Shown piece after piece: positions 40,284 through 49,080 of a DNA stretch of 64,000 nt (position 1 is its first letter; each line of letters begins with the position of its first letter). Position numbers and translations under genes: made by a program. Under the pieces are notes generated by a model that saw only the letters and a program-made list of their open reading frames with translations, had not been told where the DNA came from and searched no databases. This DNA comes from Mycolicibacterium peregrinum (GTDB lineage Bacteria > Actinomycetota > Actinomycetes > Mycobacteriales > Mycobacteriaceae), in assembly GCF_001665785.1 (NCBI RefSeq), contig NZ_LZSO01000049.1, positions 186,001 to 250,000 on the forward strand, given 5' to 3'.

Positions 40284-41690
40284 TCATCGGCGTTTGCTCT
40301 CCTGAGATTCCCGCTCGAATACCGACTGCACCTCGGCGCCGCAGAAGAATGCCTGGCAGCGGCCGTTCATCACGCGGGTGCGGCGGCGCAGGCCTTCCAG
40401 GGCTGCGGGTGGGATGACGGAATGGCAGGCGTCGCGCAGTTCACCTTCGGTGACGCGTTCGCAGAAGCACACGATCCGGCCGTAGGCAGGGTCTTCCGCG
40501 ATCTTGTCGGCCTGCTGATACGGACGGGGGAATGCCTCGCCGAGGTTGGGCATCTGTGGTGGATCGGGCAGTTCGTCGGCCGGTACCAGCTCGAGGCCGG
40601 CCGAGACCAGTTGAGTGCGGGTGTATTCGGCGATGGCCATGCCCGCGGTCAGTCCGGTGGACCGGATGCCGCCGACCAGCAGGTAGTGCTGGGCCGGATC
40701 GGCCTCGATCAGGTAGTCGCCGTGGTCGATCGCGGCCCGAAGCCCGGCATACGTCGCGGTGACCTCTTCGTCGAGGAGGCGGGGCATCAGCGCGCGACCC
40801 TTTTCCAGGAGGAACTCGAATCCGCTCTCCGAGGTACCGGTGGCGGTGCGGTCGGTCAGGTCCTCCGAGGTGGGGCCGAGCATGACGTTGCCATAGATGG
40901 TGGGGCTGACCAGAACTCCCTTGCCGCGCGAGGTCGGTACCGGCAGCACGATCTTGTCGACCAGCGGTCGTGCCAGCTTGTCGTAGACGATCAGCTCGCC
41001 GCGGCGCGGGGTCACGGTGAATCGCGAGAAGCCGAACAGGTTGTCGATGACATCGGCTCCCAGGCCGGCCGCGTTGACCACCCACCGTGTACGTACAGCT
41101 CCGGCGGAGGTGTGCAGCGTGGTGACCGTGTCACCGATCTCGACGCGTTCCACGCGGTGATCGGTCAGCAGGGTGGTACCCCGATTGACCGCATCGGTGG
41201 TCAGCGCGAGGTTCACCGTCCAGGTGCAGATGATGGATTCGTCGGGCACGGTGAGCCCGCCGAGTGCGCCCGGCCCCAGAGCGGGGACCGCGGCGTAGAC
41301 GGCCGCGGAATCCACGATCTCGCACCGTTGGTACCCGTTGGCCTCGGCTTTCTCCTTCAAACCCGGTAGGGCATCGAGTTGTTCGTCGTCCCAGGCCACG
41401 AGGATGGCCCCGGTGTGCTCGACGGGGATACCGGTGTGCGTCGCGTATTCGGACAGCAACTGGTAGCCGCGGCTGACCATGGTGGATTCCAGCGTTCCGG
41501 GTTTGGCGTCGAAGCCGGTGTGCAGGATCGCGGTGTTGGCCTTGCTGGTGCCGTCGCCGACGTCGTCGCGGGCTTCGAGCAGGGCGACCGACAATTGGTG
41601 GCCCGACAACTCACGCGCGATGGCTGAGCCGACGATTCCGGCTCCGATGACCACGACGTCGAATACGTCGGGCTCACTCGGGGTGTTCAT
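40284..41690 (-). CDS. FAD-dependent glycerol-3-phosphate dehydrogenase-like protein with BFD [2Fe-2S] domain
   Basis: 468 residues. N-terminal DAO fold (VVVIGAGIVGSAIARELS, HTGFDAKPGTLES), long C-terminal extension with CFCERVTEGELRDAC and RTRVMNGRCQAFFC, the four-cysteine BFD-type [2Fe-2S] site of GlpA-like enzymes. Probable role: oxidation of the phosphorylated polyol made by the adjacent kinase, passing electrons to the GlpB-like neighbour. ATGA overlap with the kinase. Confidence 0.88.
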   Translation of the reverse strand: MNTPSEPDVFDVVVIGAGIVGSAIARELSGHQLSVALLEARDDVGDGTSKANTAILHTGFDAKPGTLESTMVSRGYQLLSEYATHTGIPVEHTGAILVAWDDEQLDALPGLKEKAEANGYQRCEIVDSAAVYAAVPALGPGALGGLTVPDESIICTWTVNLALTTDAVNRGTTLLTDHRVERVEIGDTVTTLHTSAGAVRTRWVVNAAGLGADVIDNLFGFSRFTVTPRRGELIVYDKLARPLVDKIVLPVPTSRGKGVLVSPTIYGNVMLGPTSEDLTDRTATGTSESGFEFLLEKGRALMPRLLDEEVTATYAGLRAAIDHGDYLIEADPAQHYLLVGGIRSTGLTAGMAIAEYTRTQLVSAGLELVPADELPDPPQMPNLGEAFPRPYQQADKIAEDPAYGRIVCFCERVTEGELRDACHSVIPPAALEGLRRRTRVMNGRCQAFFCGAEVQSVFERESQESKRR

Positions 41691-43111
41691 GAATTCTCCT
41701 GGTGGTACGTGGTCTCGGCGAGTTCGCGCCAGGCCGAGCGGAATTCGGCGGCGCGCGCCGGACTCCAGCGCGGTTCGTAAGTCGCCGACGGGGTCCAGTC
41801 GGTGACGACGTCGGCCATCGACTTCTCAGGTGCCAGGCTGAGTCGGGCCAGCGCGGCCGCGCCAAGGGCGGTGGCGTGCGCCGAGGGATAGACGTCGACG
41901 GGCACCTGCAGGATGTCGGCGCAGCACTGCATCAGCGCTGTGGACTGGGTGAGTCCGCCGTCGGCCCGCAGCCGGGTCAGTGGCGAAGCGTCGGCGTCGA
42001 TCGCCGAGACCAGCTCGGCGACCTGTGCGGCGATGCCCTGGAGTACCGCCAGCACGATGTGTCCGCGCCCGGTCGACAGGGTCATCCCCGAGATCGTGGC
42101 GGTGGCTTGCGATTTCCACCACGGCGCGGCCAGTCCGGCCAGCGCGGGCACGCACAGCACACCGCCGTTGTCGGATTCTGCGACGGCATCCATCTCGGTG
42201 GCGCCGCTGATCACACCGAGCGAGGTCAGCCATTTGACGGCCGACGCCGCGGTGTAGACCTGGCCGTCGATGCAGAACGAGTCGACGCCACCGACCCGCC
42301 AGGCCACCGACGATGTCAGGCCTGTGGTCGAACGCACCGGGGTGGTCCCGGTGTTCGACAGCAGGAAGGCGCCGGTGCCGAACGTGCACTTGGCCATGCC
42401 GGATTCGAGGCACGCCTCGGCCAGCAGCGCCGCCTGCTGGTCCACCACGATCCCGCCGACCGGGGTGTCCGAACCGAAAGCCGATGTGGTGCCGACAATC
42501 TCATCGTTTGCTGCGATCCGGGGCAGGCGTTCGCCGTCCAGGCCGAACAGTGCCAGCAGATCGGGACTCCAGTCCTGAGCACCGAGGTCCACGGCGGCCG
42601 AGCGGCTTGCCGTCGTGGCATCGGTGACGAACTCACCGGTGAGCTGGTGCAGCAGCCAGGTATCCGAGGTCGTCACGACGCCGGTGGACTCGACATTGCG
42701 GCGCAGCCACGCCATCTTCGGTGCCGAGAAGTACGGGTCGAGCACCAATCCGGTTCGCGTGGCGAGCATGTCGGCGTGCCCGGCGAGGTCGGCGCACAGA
42801 GACTCGGCCCGCCGGTCCTGCCACACGATGGCCTGGCTGAGCGGGCGGCCGGTGTCGGGATCCCAGACCAGCACGGTCTCGCCCTGATTCGCCAGAGACA
42901 CCGCGTGAACTGGCCGGCCGGCCTGCTCGAGGGCGGCGCGACCGGCGCCGAGCACGGACTCCAGCAGTTCAGCCGGATCCTGCTCGACGCCGCCGCCGTC
43001 GAGGTAACGGGGGTGTACCGGAACCTCGGCCAACCCGACCACACCCTGTTCGGGGTCGACGACGATCGCCTTGGTCCCCGAGGTGCCTTGGTCGATGGCC
43101 AGAACGGTCAT
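41687..43111 (-). CDS. FGGY-family kinase, glycerol kinase-like
   Basis: 474 residues, two actin-like domains. AIDQGTSGTKAIVVD, WQDRRAESLCADL, GTGAFLLSNTGT and LRADGGLTQSTALMQCCADILQVPV parallel GlpK motifs. It would phosphorylate glycerol or a related polyol, but low identity to canonical GlpK leaves substrate open. ATG 43111 overlaps the permease stop. It lacks the usual neighbour glpF; an APC permease is upstream instead. Confidence 0.88.
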   Translation of the reverse strand: MTVLAIDQGTSGTKAIVVDPEQGVVGLAEVPVHPRYLDGGGVEQDPAELLESVLGAGRAALEQAGRPVHAVSLANQGETVLVWDPDTGRPLSQAIVWQDRRAESLCADLAGHADMLATRTGLVLDPYFSAPKMAWLRRNVESTGVVTTSDTWLLHQLTGEFVTDATTASRSAAVDLGAQDWSPDLLALFGLDGERLPRIAANDEIVGTTSAFGSDTPVGGIVVDQQAALLAEACLESGMAKCTFGTGAFLLSNTGTTPVRSTTGLTSSVAWRVGGVDSFCIDGQVYTAASAVKWLTSLGVISGATEMDAVAESDNGGVLCVPALAGLAAPWWKSQATATISGMTLSTGRGHIVLAVLQGIAAQVAELVSAIDADASPLTRLRADGGLTQSTALMQCCADILQVPVDVYPSAHATALGAAALARLSLAPEKSMADVVTDWTPSATYEPRWSPARAAEFRSAWRELAETTYHQENS

Positions 43112-44598
43112 TTCACGGGTTCCTCGGCTGCGCCGGCGACCTCGTCCAATTCGGCGTCGATCGAGGCCATCTCGGGCATCTTGAGACCTTCCTTGCCTCG
43201 GGTGACCAGCAGGTACCCGAGGTAGACCGCACCGATCGCGACCATGGCCAGCACGTACAGCCACGGATCCTTGAACGATGCGTCACGGAACAGCGACAGC
43301 TCGAACACCAACCAGACCACGGCGATCACCAGGACCGGAACCTCCCAGCGGCCCAGGCTGAATCCGCCACTGGCCGGCAGCTTCTTCCGGGTCGCGATGT
43401 AGAGCGCGATGGTGATGGCGTAGATGGATGCGGGCAGCAGGGTGGCCGCGGAGAACAGCTTGAACAACGCGTCGGTGCTCGTGGAGAAGATCCCGAGGAT
43501 CACCGCCGAGGTGGCCGCCATGAACACGGTGGCATTGGCCGGGGTGCGGAACCGCGGCGAAACCTTGTGCAGCAGCTGCCAACCCGGGAAGCGCTGATCG
43601 CGCGACATCGCCCAGACCAGACGCACCCCGCTCATCAGGATCACGAGACCGCAGGCAAAGATCGCGATCGCGACGAGGACGAGCAGCGCGGTGCCGACGA
43701 AGGAGCCGAGGATGTCGCGGATGACGTCGGCGATCGGCGTGCCCGACTGGGCCAGCGTGGTCGGATCGTTGACGGCGGCGGTGACCACCAGCAGGAACAG
43801 GAAGCCCAGGACGCCTGAGGCCAGCACGGCCTGCCACATGGCGCGCGGCACAACGATTTCGGGCTTCTTGGTTTCCTCGGCCAGATTCGCCGCGGACTCG
43901 AAGCCGACGATGGTGAACGCGCCGAGCAGGAAGCCGAGCATCCACGGCCCCACCGAGGTGGCGGTGCCGAAGCTCCAGTACCCCTCGGCCGGGATGTCGC
44001 CGCGGGAGAACAGGTTGCCGACGGAGAGCTTGTGCGCGACGACGCCGACGATGAACAGCAGCACCACCAGCGCCACCATGCCGATCAGCTCTGCGGTCAC
44101 GGCGAAGTTGTTGACCCGCTCGGTCCACTTGGTCGACAGCCCGACCAGCAGTGCCTGCAGAAACAGCACGGCGGCGGTGATCTCGAACGAGGTCAGGGGA
44201 GTGCCGGTGAAGTCGAACAGCGCGGGCACGACGGTGGCGGCCACGGTGTAATCGACCGCGACCACCACGATCGCCAAGAAGGTGAACGAGATCCAGCCGG
44301 TGATCCAGCCGAGAATCGGATTGGCCAGCCGTGACACCCACTGGTAGGCGTAGCCGGTCACCGGGATCCGTGCGGCCAGCGAGCCCAGCAGCAGGGCTAC
44401 GGCGACCTGGCCGACGATCACGAACGGCCAGGTCCAGATGCCCATCGGGCCCGAGCTGTTGAGCACGCTGCCGTAGGTGGTGAAGATTCCGGTGGCGATC
44501 GAGACGAAGGCGAAGGCCACGGCGAACGAGGCGAATTTGCCGGTGCCGCGCTCCAGCGTTTCGGTGTAGCCGTACGGCGATGTGGAAGAATTTGTCAT
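43108..44598 (-). CDS. APC-superfamily permease
   Basis: 496 residues with about 12-14 membrane helices; GSLAARIPVTGYAYQWVSRLANPILGWITGW is the characteristic early APC segment (helix 2-3), and GFESAANLAEETKKPEIVVPRAM the helix 6 region of amino-acid/polyamine/choline permeases. ATG 44598 chosen: the 68 codons upstream are not membrane-like. Overlaps the kinase by 4 nt. Substrate may be an amino acid, amino-alcohol or the polyol used by the kinase. Confidence 0.88.
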   Translation of the reverse strand: MTNSSTSPYGYTETLERGTGKFASFAVAFAFVSIATGIFTTYGSVLNSSGPMGIWTWPFVIVGQVAVALLLGSLAARIPVTGYAYQWVSRLANPILGWITGWISFTFLAIVVVAVDYTVAATVVPALFDFTGTPLTSFEITAAVLFLQALLVGLSTKWTERVNNFAVTAELIGMVALVVLLFIVGVVAHKLSVGNLFSRGDIPAEGYWSFGTATSVGPWMLGFLLGAFTIVGFESAANLAEETKKPEIVVPRAMWQAVLASGVLGFLFLLVVTAAVNDPTTLAQSGTPIADVIRDILGSFVGTALLVLVAIAIFACGLVILMSGVRLVWAMSRDQRFPGWQLLHKVSPRFRTPANATVFMAATSAVILGIFSTSTDALFKLFSAATLLPASIYAITIALYIATRKKLPASGGFSLGRWEVPVLVIAVVWLVFELSLFRDASFKDPWLYVLAMVAIGAVYLGYLLVTRGKEGLKMPEMASIDAELDEVAGAAEEPVK

Positions 44599-44684
44599 TG
44601 ATCGAGCTTTCTGAGGGAAATCGACTGTTTCGCGAAGGAATTGCTCGGTCCGCGGGCGACGCTGCAACGTCGCCCGCACCCGTT

Positions 44685-45464
44685 TCAGGCGCTTGCCGGC
44701 CGCGCCGGCAGGACCACACCTCCCGTCTCTCCGAAGACCGTTTCGACGGCCGGATCGGTGCTCTGGTCGGTGATCAGCCCGTTGACGGCGCTCAGATCGC
44801 ACACGCGGTACGGCGCCACCTGCCCGAGCTTGGACGAGTCGGCCAGGATGTAGCTGCGCGCGCTGTTGGCGATGATCGTGCGGCGCACGTCGATCTCGTC
44901 GAGATGGAAGTCGGTGAGCCCGGCTACCGCGTCCACCCCGCCGGACCCGAGCAGCGCGATGTCGGCGTAGATGTCGTTGAAGAAGGCCTTGGTGTGTGCG
45001 TTCGAGCAGGCCAGGTCTCCGGCGCGGACGCGTCCGCCGGCCAGCAGCAGCTGGATTCCGGGCCGGTCAGCCAGTTCCACCGCGACCGGCAGGGACGGGG
45101 TGATCACCGTTCCGGTGAAGCCGCGGGGGATGGCGTGCGCGACCGCCACGGCCGTCGTCCCGATGTCGATGATCACGGTCTGCCCGTTTTCGAGGAGTCC
45201 GGCCGCGACCCGGGCCAGCTGGGCCTTGGCCTGGTGGCGGATCATCGTGCGCTCGGTGTAGGACGGCTCGATGGGGCGGTGGTCGGCGACAGCGGCTGCA
45301 CCGCCGTGAACGCGGCGCAGCGCACCGCGTTCCTCGAGAAGGGCCAGGTCACGGCGCACTGTCTCGGCCGATACCCCGAGGCGGCGAACAAGTTCGTCCG
45401 TGCTGATCGTCTGGGCGGTGTCTACCGCATCGACGATCGCCTCGTGGCGCTCAACCGGCAGCAT
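44685..45464 (-). CDS. DeoR/GlpR-family transcriptional regulator
   Basis: 259 residues. N-terminal winged HTH (ISTDELVRRLGVSAETVRRDLALLEERGAL..VHGGA) and a DeoRC sugar-phosphate-sensing domain (VIIDIGTTAVAVAHAI, LLGSGGVD, ADSSKLG). Its likely inducer is a phosphorylated polyol, which fits the kinase downstream. It is the first gene of the leftward set ending with the FAD oxidoreductase. Confidence 0.92.
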   Translation of the reverse strand: MLPVERHEAIVDAVDTAQTISTDELVRRLGVSAETVRRDLALLEERGALRRVHGGAAAVADHRPIEPSYTERTMIRHQAKAQLARVAAGLLENGQTVIIDIGTTAVAVAHAIPRGFTGTVITPSLPVAVELADRPGIQLLLAGGRVRAGDLACSNAHTKAFFNDIYADIALLGSGGVDAVAGLTDFHLDEIDVRRTIIANSARSYILADSSKLGQVAPYRVCDLSAVNGLITDQSTDPAVETVFGETGGVVLPARPASA

Positions 45465-45530
45465 GGCTGACCGTCGTTGTGGATTTCTGACCGAACATGA
45501 CGGTTATTGTGGAGTGTGGTGTGGCCCACG

Positions 45531-46100
45531 TCAACCGGAGCCGGGAAATCCGGCCACCGTGTGCCCGTACTCGGCCATGATGTCGCGCAGCTGGGTATCG
45601 CCGACGCGCGCGATGAACCTCAGCACCGCCGGCCCGTTGCCGTCGTCGGTCGTGGGGTCGGCTCCGGCGGCCATCAGCACCGCCACGATGTCGGCCCGTT
45701 TCCCGGTCGTGTTCCGGACAGCCTGATAAAGCGGCGTGTGGCCGTCTTCGGCGACTGCATTCACGTCGGCGCCGGAGTCGAGCAGGATCTTCACGATGTC
45801 GACGCTGTCGCTCTGGGCGGCGAAGTGCAGCGGCGTCATCCCGACGTTTTCGACGGCGTTGACGTCAGCGCCCAAAGCCAACAGCCGCGTCGTGTTCTCG
45901 ATGCGAAATGCGTTGCCGATCCGGAAGTTCTCTGCCGCGAGCTCAGGGTCTTTGAGGGCGGACGTGTAGTTGAGGCCAACCGGGTCGTTGATGACGGCAT
46001 AGTGCAGTGCCGTGCGGCCCGCGCGATCGGTACCGACGGGATCATCGCGGGGCACCACTCTGCGGTCGTTTCGGCGGCCAGGAGTGAACCTGAACTTCAC
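45531..46100 (-). CDS. Ankyrin-repeat protein
   Basis: 189 residues with three to four ankyrin units: GRTALHYAVIND, GMTPLHFAAQSDSVDIVKIL, DGHTPLYQAV then ADIVAVLMAAGADP. Cytosolic protein-interaction module, no signal peptide. 12 nt downstream of the aldehyde dehydrogenase stop, 66 nt before deoR on the same strand; role unknown. The N-terminal start is uncertain (MKFRFTPGRR). Confidence 0.82.
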   Translation of the reverse strand: MKFRFTPGRRNDRRVVPRDDPVGTDRAGRTALHYAVINDPVGLNYTSALKDPELAAENFRIGNAFRIENTTRLLALGADVNAVENVGMTPLHFAAQSDSVDIVKILLDSGADVNAVAEDGHTPLYQAVRNTTGKRADIVAVLMAAGADPTTDDGNGPAVLRFIARVGDTQLRDIMAEYGHTVAGFPGSG

Positions 46101-46112
46101 CGAAAAACCGTA

Positions 46113-47489
46113 TCAACGCACGGCGATCCGGATGTTCTTTACCTGCTGAAACTCGTGGAGGCCCTCGACGCCGCCGGTTCGGCCCGTGCCGCTCTGCTTG
46201 TAACCGCCGTACGGACCCTGGGGTGAGATGTCGCTGAACTGGTTGATCCACACCGATCCGGATTCCAGCCGGCGGGCCACCCGATGAGCCCGGTTGAGAT
46301 CCGTCGTCTGGACGAAGGCGTTCAGGCCGTATGGGGTGTCGTTGGCGATCCGCACGGCCTCGTCCTCCTCGCGGAACCGCATCACCGAGACGACGGGCCC
46401 GAAGGTCTCCAGTTGCGCGAGCTCCGAGGAGTTGTCCACATCGGCGAAAACCGTCGGTTCGACGTAATAGCCCTCGCCGCCTATCCGCTTGCCGCCCAAC
46501 AGCAGTTCACCGGCGCCGCCGGCCACCGCGCTGTCGACGGCGGCCAGGATCCGGTCGGCGGCGGCCTGACTGATCACCGGCCCGAACGTGGTCGCGGGGT
46601 CCATCGGGTCACCGATGTTGGCCGCGCCGATGACGCCGAGGAACTTCTCCAGGAACTGGTCGTAGACCGCGTCGTGGACCAGTATCCGGCTCGCACACGC
46701 GCAGCTCTGTCCTGATTGCATGAGCGGGCCCTGGTGGGCCGACAGCGTGGCGGCCAGATCGAGATCGGCGTCGGCGAAGATGAGGTTGGCGGATTTACCG
46801 CCCAGCTCGGTGACCACCGGAGTGAGATTGGTTGCGGCGGACTGCAACACCTTGCGCGCCGTACCGCCGCCGCCGGTGAAGGCGATCTTGCCGATGCCGG
46901 GATGACGTGCCAGCGCATCGCCGCCCTCGGCATCGGCAGGGACGACGGTCACCAGTCCCTCGGGCAGTCCGGCCTCCAGACAGAGCTCGCCGAAGCGCAG
47001 TGCCGCGAACGGCGCGAGCTCTGAGGGTTTGAGGACGACGGCATTACCGGCGGCCAGCGCCGGGGCGACGCACGATCCGGTGACGACCAGAGAGCCGTTC
47101 CACGGCGTGATGACACCGACGACGCCATAGGGCTCACGCTCGACGAGGTTGATGTCGAACGATCCGTTGACCGGTGTCGTCACCCCGTGCGGCTTGTCGG
47201 CGTAACCCGCGAAATGTCGCAGGAACCGCTCCAGAAGCATTGCGGTGCCGGCGAACGAGATCGGAACCCCATAGTCGGCCACGTTGAGCTTCGCGAGCTC
47301 GTCGAGGTGGTCGTGCACCACATCAGCCAGGTCGATCAGCAGGTCGCGGCGCCGGTCGACGGTCAGTGAGGCCCATTCCCGCTGTGCTCTTGCCGCGGCC
47401 GCCACCGCTTCGTCTATCTCGGCGGCTCCGGCCAGGTCCACGGTTCCGTTCGGCCGGCCGGTGGCCGGGTAGATGTGCTCGAACTTCAT
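46113..47489 (-). CDS. NAD(P)-dependent aldehyde dehydrogenase
   Basis: 458 residues, ALDH superfamily. N131 (TPWNG), E228 (VTELGGKSAN) and nucleophile C263 (GQSCACASR) are the catalytic set; C-terminal VWINQFSDISPQGPYGGYKQSG is the oligomerisation/substrate end. ATG 47489 selected over an upstream start as it begins the typical N-terminal EHIYPATG and overlaps the CMD-like gene by 4 nt. Confidence 0.93.
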   Translation of the reverse strand: MKFEHIYPATGRPNGTVDLAGAAEIDEAVAAAARAQREWASLTVDRRRDLLIDLADVVHDHLDELAKLNVADYGVPISFAGTAMLLERFLRHFAGYADKPHGVTTPVNGSFDINLVEREPYGVVGVITPWNGSLVVTGSCVAPALAAGNAVVLKPSELAPFAALRFGELCLEAGLPEGLVTVVPADAEGGDALARHPGIGKIAFTGGGGTARKVLQSAATNLTPVVTELGGKSANLIFADADLDLAATLSAHQGPLMQSGQSCACASRILVHDAVYDQFLEKFLGVIGAANIGDPMDPATTFGPVISQAAADRILAAVDSAVAGGAGELLLGGKRIGGEGYYVEPTVFADVDNSSELAQLETFGPVVSVMRFREEDEAVRIANDTPYGLNAFVQTTDLNRAHRVARRLESGSVWINQFSDISPQGPYGGYKQSGTGRTGGVEGLHEFQQVKNIRIAVR

Positions 47490-48283
47490 GCCTCGGCGTT
47501 CTCTTCCTCGAGCACACGTTGCTGCTGTTCTCGGATCACCTGGTTGAGGTTCGATGCCTTGGGCCATCCGTAGTAGGCCGCGAAATGCAGTGCCAGCTCA
47601 TCCATTTCCTCGAAGGAGACGTCGCGGCTCTTGAGCGCGGCGTAGACGTGGCTGAGGATCGGCAGTGGCGCATCCTGGAATGCCACGCAGGCCACCGTCA
47701 CCAGGCGGCGCTCCTTCATTCCGAGTCCGGGCCGCAGCCACATCTCCCCGAACACGAAGTTCAGGATTCCCGCCCCGGAGTACGGGTTGTCTCGGGTCGG
47801 GGCGAACGGGATGCAGTTGATGTCGCGGAAGGATTCTTCTCCGACAGCCAGCCGTTCCTCCGGATCACTCGGCGTCGGCAGCGGCAGCAGCGGTTCGGGT
47901 GCGGGCGGGGTCAATCCTCGTTCGCGGTGGATCCGGTCCCACTGCTCGTCGACCACCATGTTGAACCGCGACGCCTTGGGCCAGCCGGCGTAGACCGCGA
48001 AATGCAGGACGGTTTCCCGCATTTCGACGATCGACACATCACCGCTGTTGAGTGCGGCGTACACATGGTCACGCAACGGACCTTCGGCGTCGGCCGCCGC
48101 GACGCACGGCAGCGTGACGAACCGTCGGTCCCGGCGGCTCAAAGCGGTACGCGGCCACACCTCCGCGAACACGAAGTCGATGAGGTTCGCGGTGGCCGGC
48201 GAACCGTCGGATGGCGCCTCGAACGTCATCACCTCGGCGAACTCGCGCCTACCCCGCTCGGTCCGGGTGTCGGCGGCGGTCAT
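47486..48283 (-). CDS. Double-domain carboxymuconolactone-decarboxylase-like protein
   Basis: 265 residues formed by two CMD domains (~30-120 and ~160-255) with the same motif LHFAVYAGWPKA and LHFAAYYGWPKA near each domain end, plus conserved DHVYAAL and SHVYAAL. The CxxC redox pair of AhpD is absent, so it belongs to the gamma-CMD/4-carboxymuconolactone branch rather than to peroxidase partners. Overlaps genes on both sides by 4 nt. The reaction is not assignable; decarboxylation or lactone isomerisation within the aldehyde/SDR pathway is plausible. Confidence 0.85.
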   Translation of the reverse strand: MTAADTRTERGRREFAEVMTFEAPSDGSPATANLIDFVFAEVWPRTALSRRDRRFVTLPCVAAADAEGPLRDHVYAALNSGDVSIVEMRETVLHFAVYAGWPKASRFNMVVDEQWDRIHRERGLTPPAPEPLLPLPTPSDPEERLAVGEESFRDINCIPFAPTRDNPYSGAGILNFVFGEMWLRPGLGMKERRLVTVACVAFQDAPLPILSHVYAALKSRDVSFEEMDELALHFAAYYGWPKASNLNQVIREQQQRVLEEENAEA

Positions 48284-49080
48284 CGGATCGTCGCCCCGGC
48301 GTCGACCTTGAACTCCAGACCGGTGACGTGCCGGGCTTCGTCGGAGATCAGGAACAGCACCGCGTTGCTGATGTCCAGTGCGTCGGTCATCTGGATCGGC
48401 AGCGCATTCTGGAAGATCGGCCCGAGGTCTTGACGGGTCTCGTGGATCAGGGTGTGCAGGGTGTCGGGCCGTAGCCCGGTGGCGACACCGGTGGGATGCA
48501 CGGTGTTGACCCGGACATTGACCGCGGCAAGCTCATTGGCCAGGGCCCGGCTGAGGCCGACAACGCCGTGTTTGGATGCCGTGTAGGGCGTGTGCAGCGG
48601 TGAGCCCTTGATCCCCGCCACCGAACTGACGTTGATCAGACTGCCGCCGCGTTCCACGAGATGCGGCAGTGCTGCCGAGCAGGTGTTCCAGGTGCCGATC
48701 AGGTTGACGTCCACGACGGTGCGCCATTGTTCGGCGGTGGTGGTGTCCCAGGTGCCCGCGGTCAGGACGCCCGCGTTGGCGACGGAGGCGTCCAGCCCGC
48801 CCAGTTTCTCGACGCCGTCGGCGACCGCGGCGCGCAACGCTTCGCCGTCGCGCACGTCGACCACATAGGTCAATGCCTGACGGCCGAGTTCGGCGACGAG
48901 GCGGGCGGTTTCGTCGAGATCAGCGCGTGTTGCCAGTGGATACTCCACCTCTGGCAACGATTCACAGATGTCGACGAGGATCACGTCGGCGCCCTCTTCG
49001 GCCAGGCGTACCGCGTGGCTTCGGCCCATACCGCGTGCTGCGCCGGTGATCAGCACGCGCTTGCCGGTGACGCGCCCCAT
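48280..49080 (-). CDS. Mycofactocin-type short-chain dehydrogenase (SDR 1 of pair)
   Basis: 266 residues. TGAARGMGRSHAVRLAEEGADVILVDICES, NNAG-equivalent VANAGVLTAG, catalytic Ser in INVSSVAG and YTASKHG. ATG 49080 overlaps the upstream SDR stop (ATGA) and the longer frame upstream has no SDR similarity. Likely oxidises an alcohol intermediate handed on to the aldehyde dehydrogenase. Confidence 0.92.
   Translation of the reverse strand: MGRVTGKRVLITGAARGMGRSHAVRLAEEGADVILVDICESLPEVEYPLATRADLDETARLVAELGRQALTYVVDVRDGEALRAAVADGVEKLGGLDASVANAGVLTAGTWDTTTAEQWRTVVDVNLIGTWNTCSAALPHLVERGGSLINVSSVAGIKGSPLHTPYTASKHGVVGLSRALANELAAVNVRVNTVHPTGVATGLRPDTLHTLIHETRQDLGPIFQNALPIQMTDALDISNAVLFLISDEARHVTGLEFKVDAGATIR

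Noticed and set aside
44628..44636. TTTCGCGAA as DeoR operator upstream of the APC permease
   Set aside because: Only an 8-bp self-complementary core, single copy seen, no second site; too short to support.
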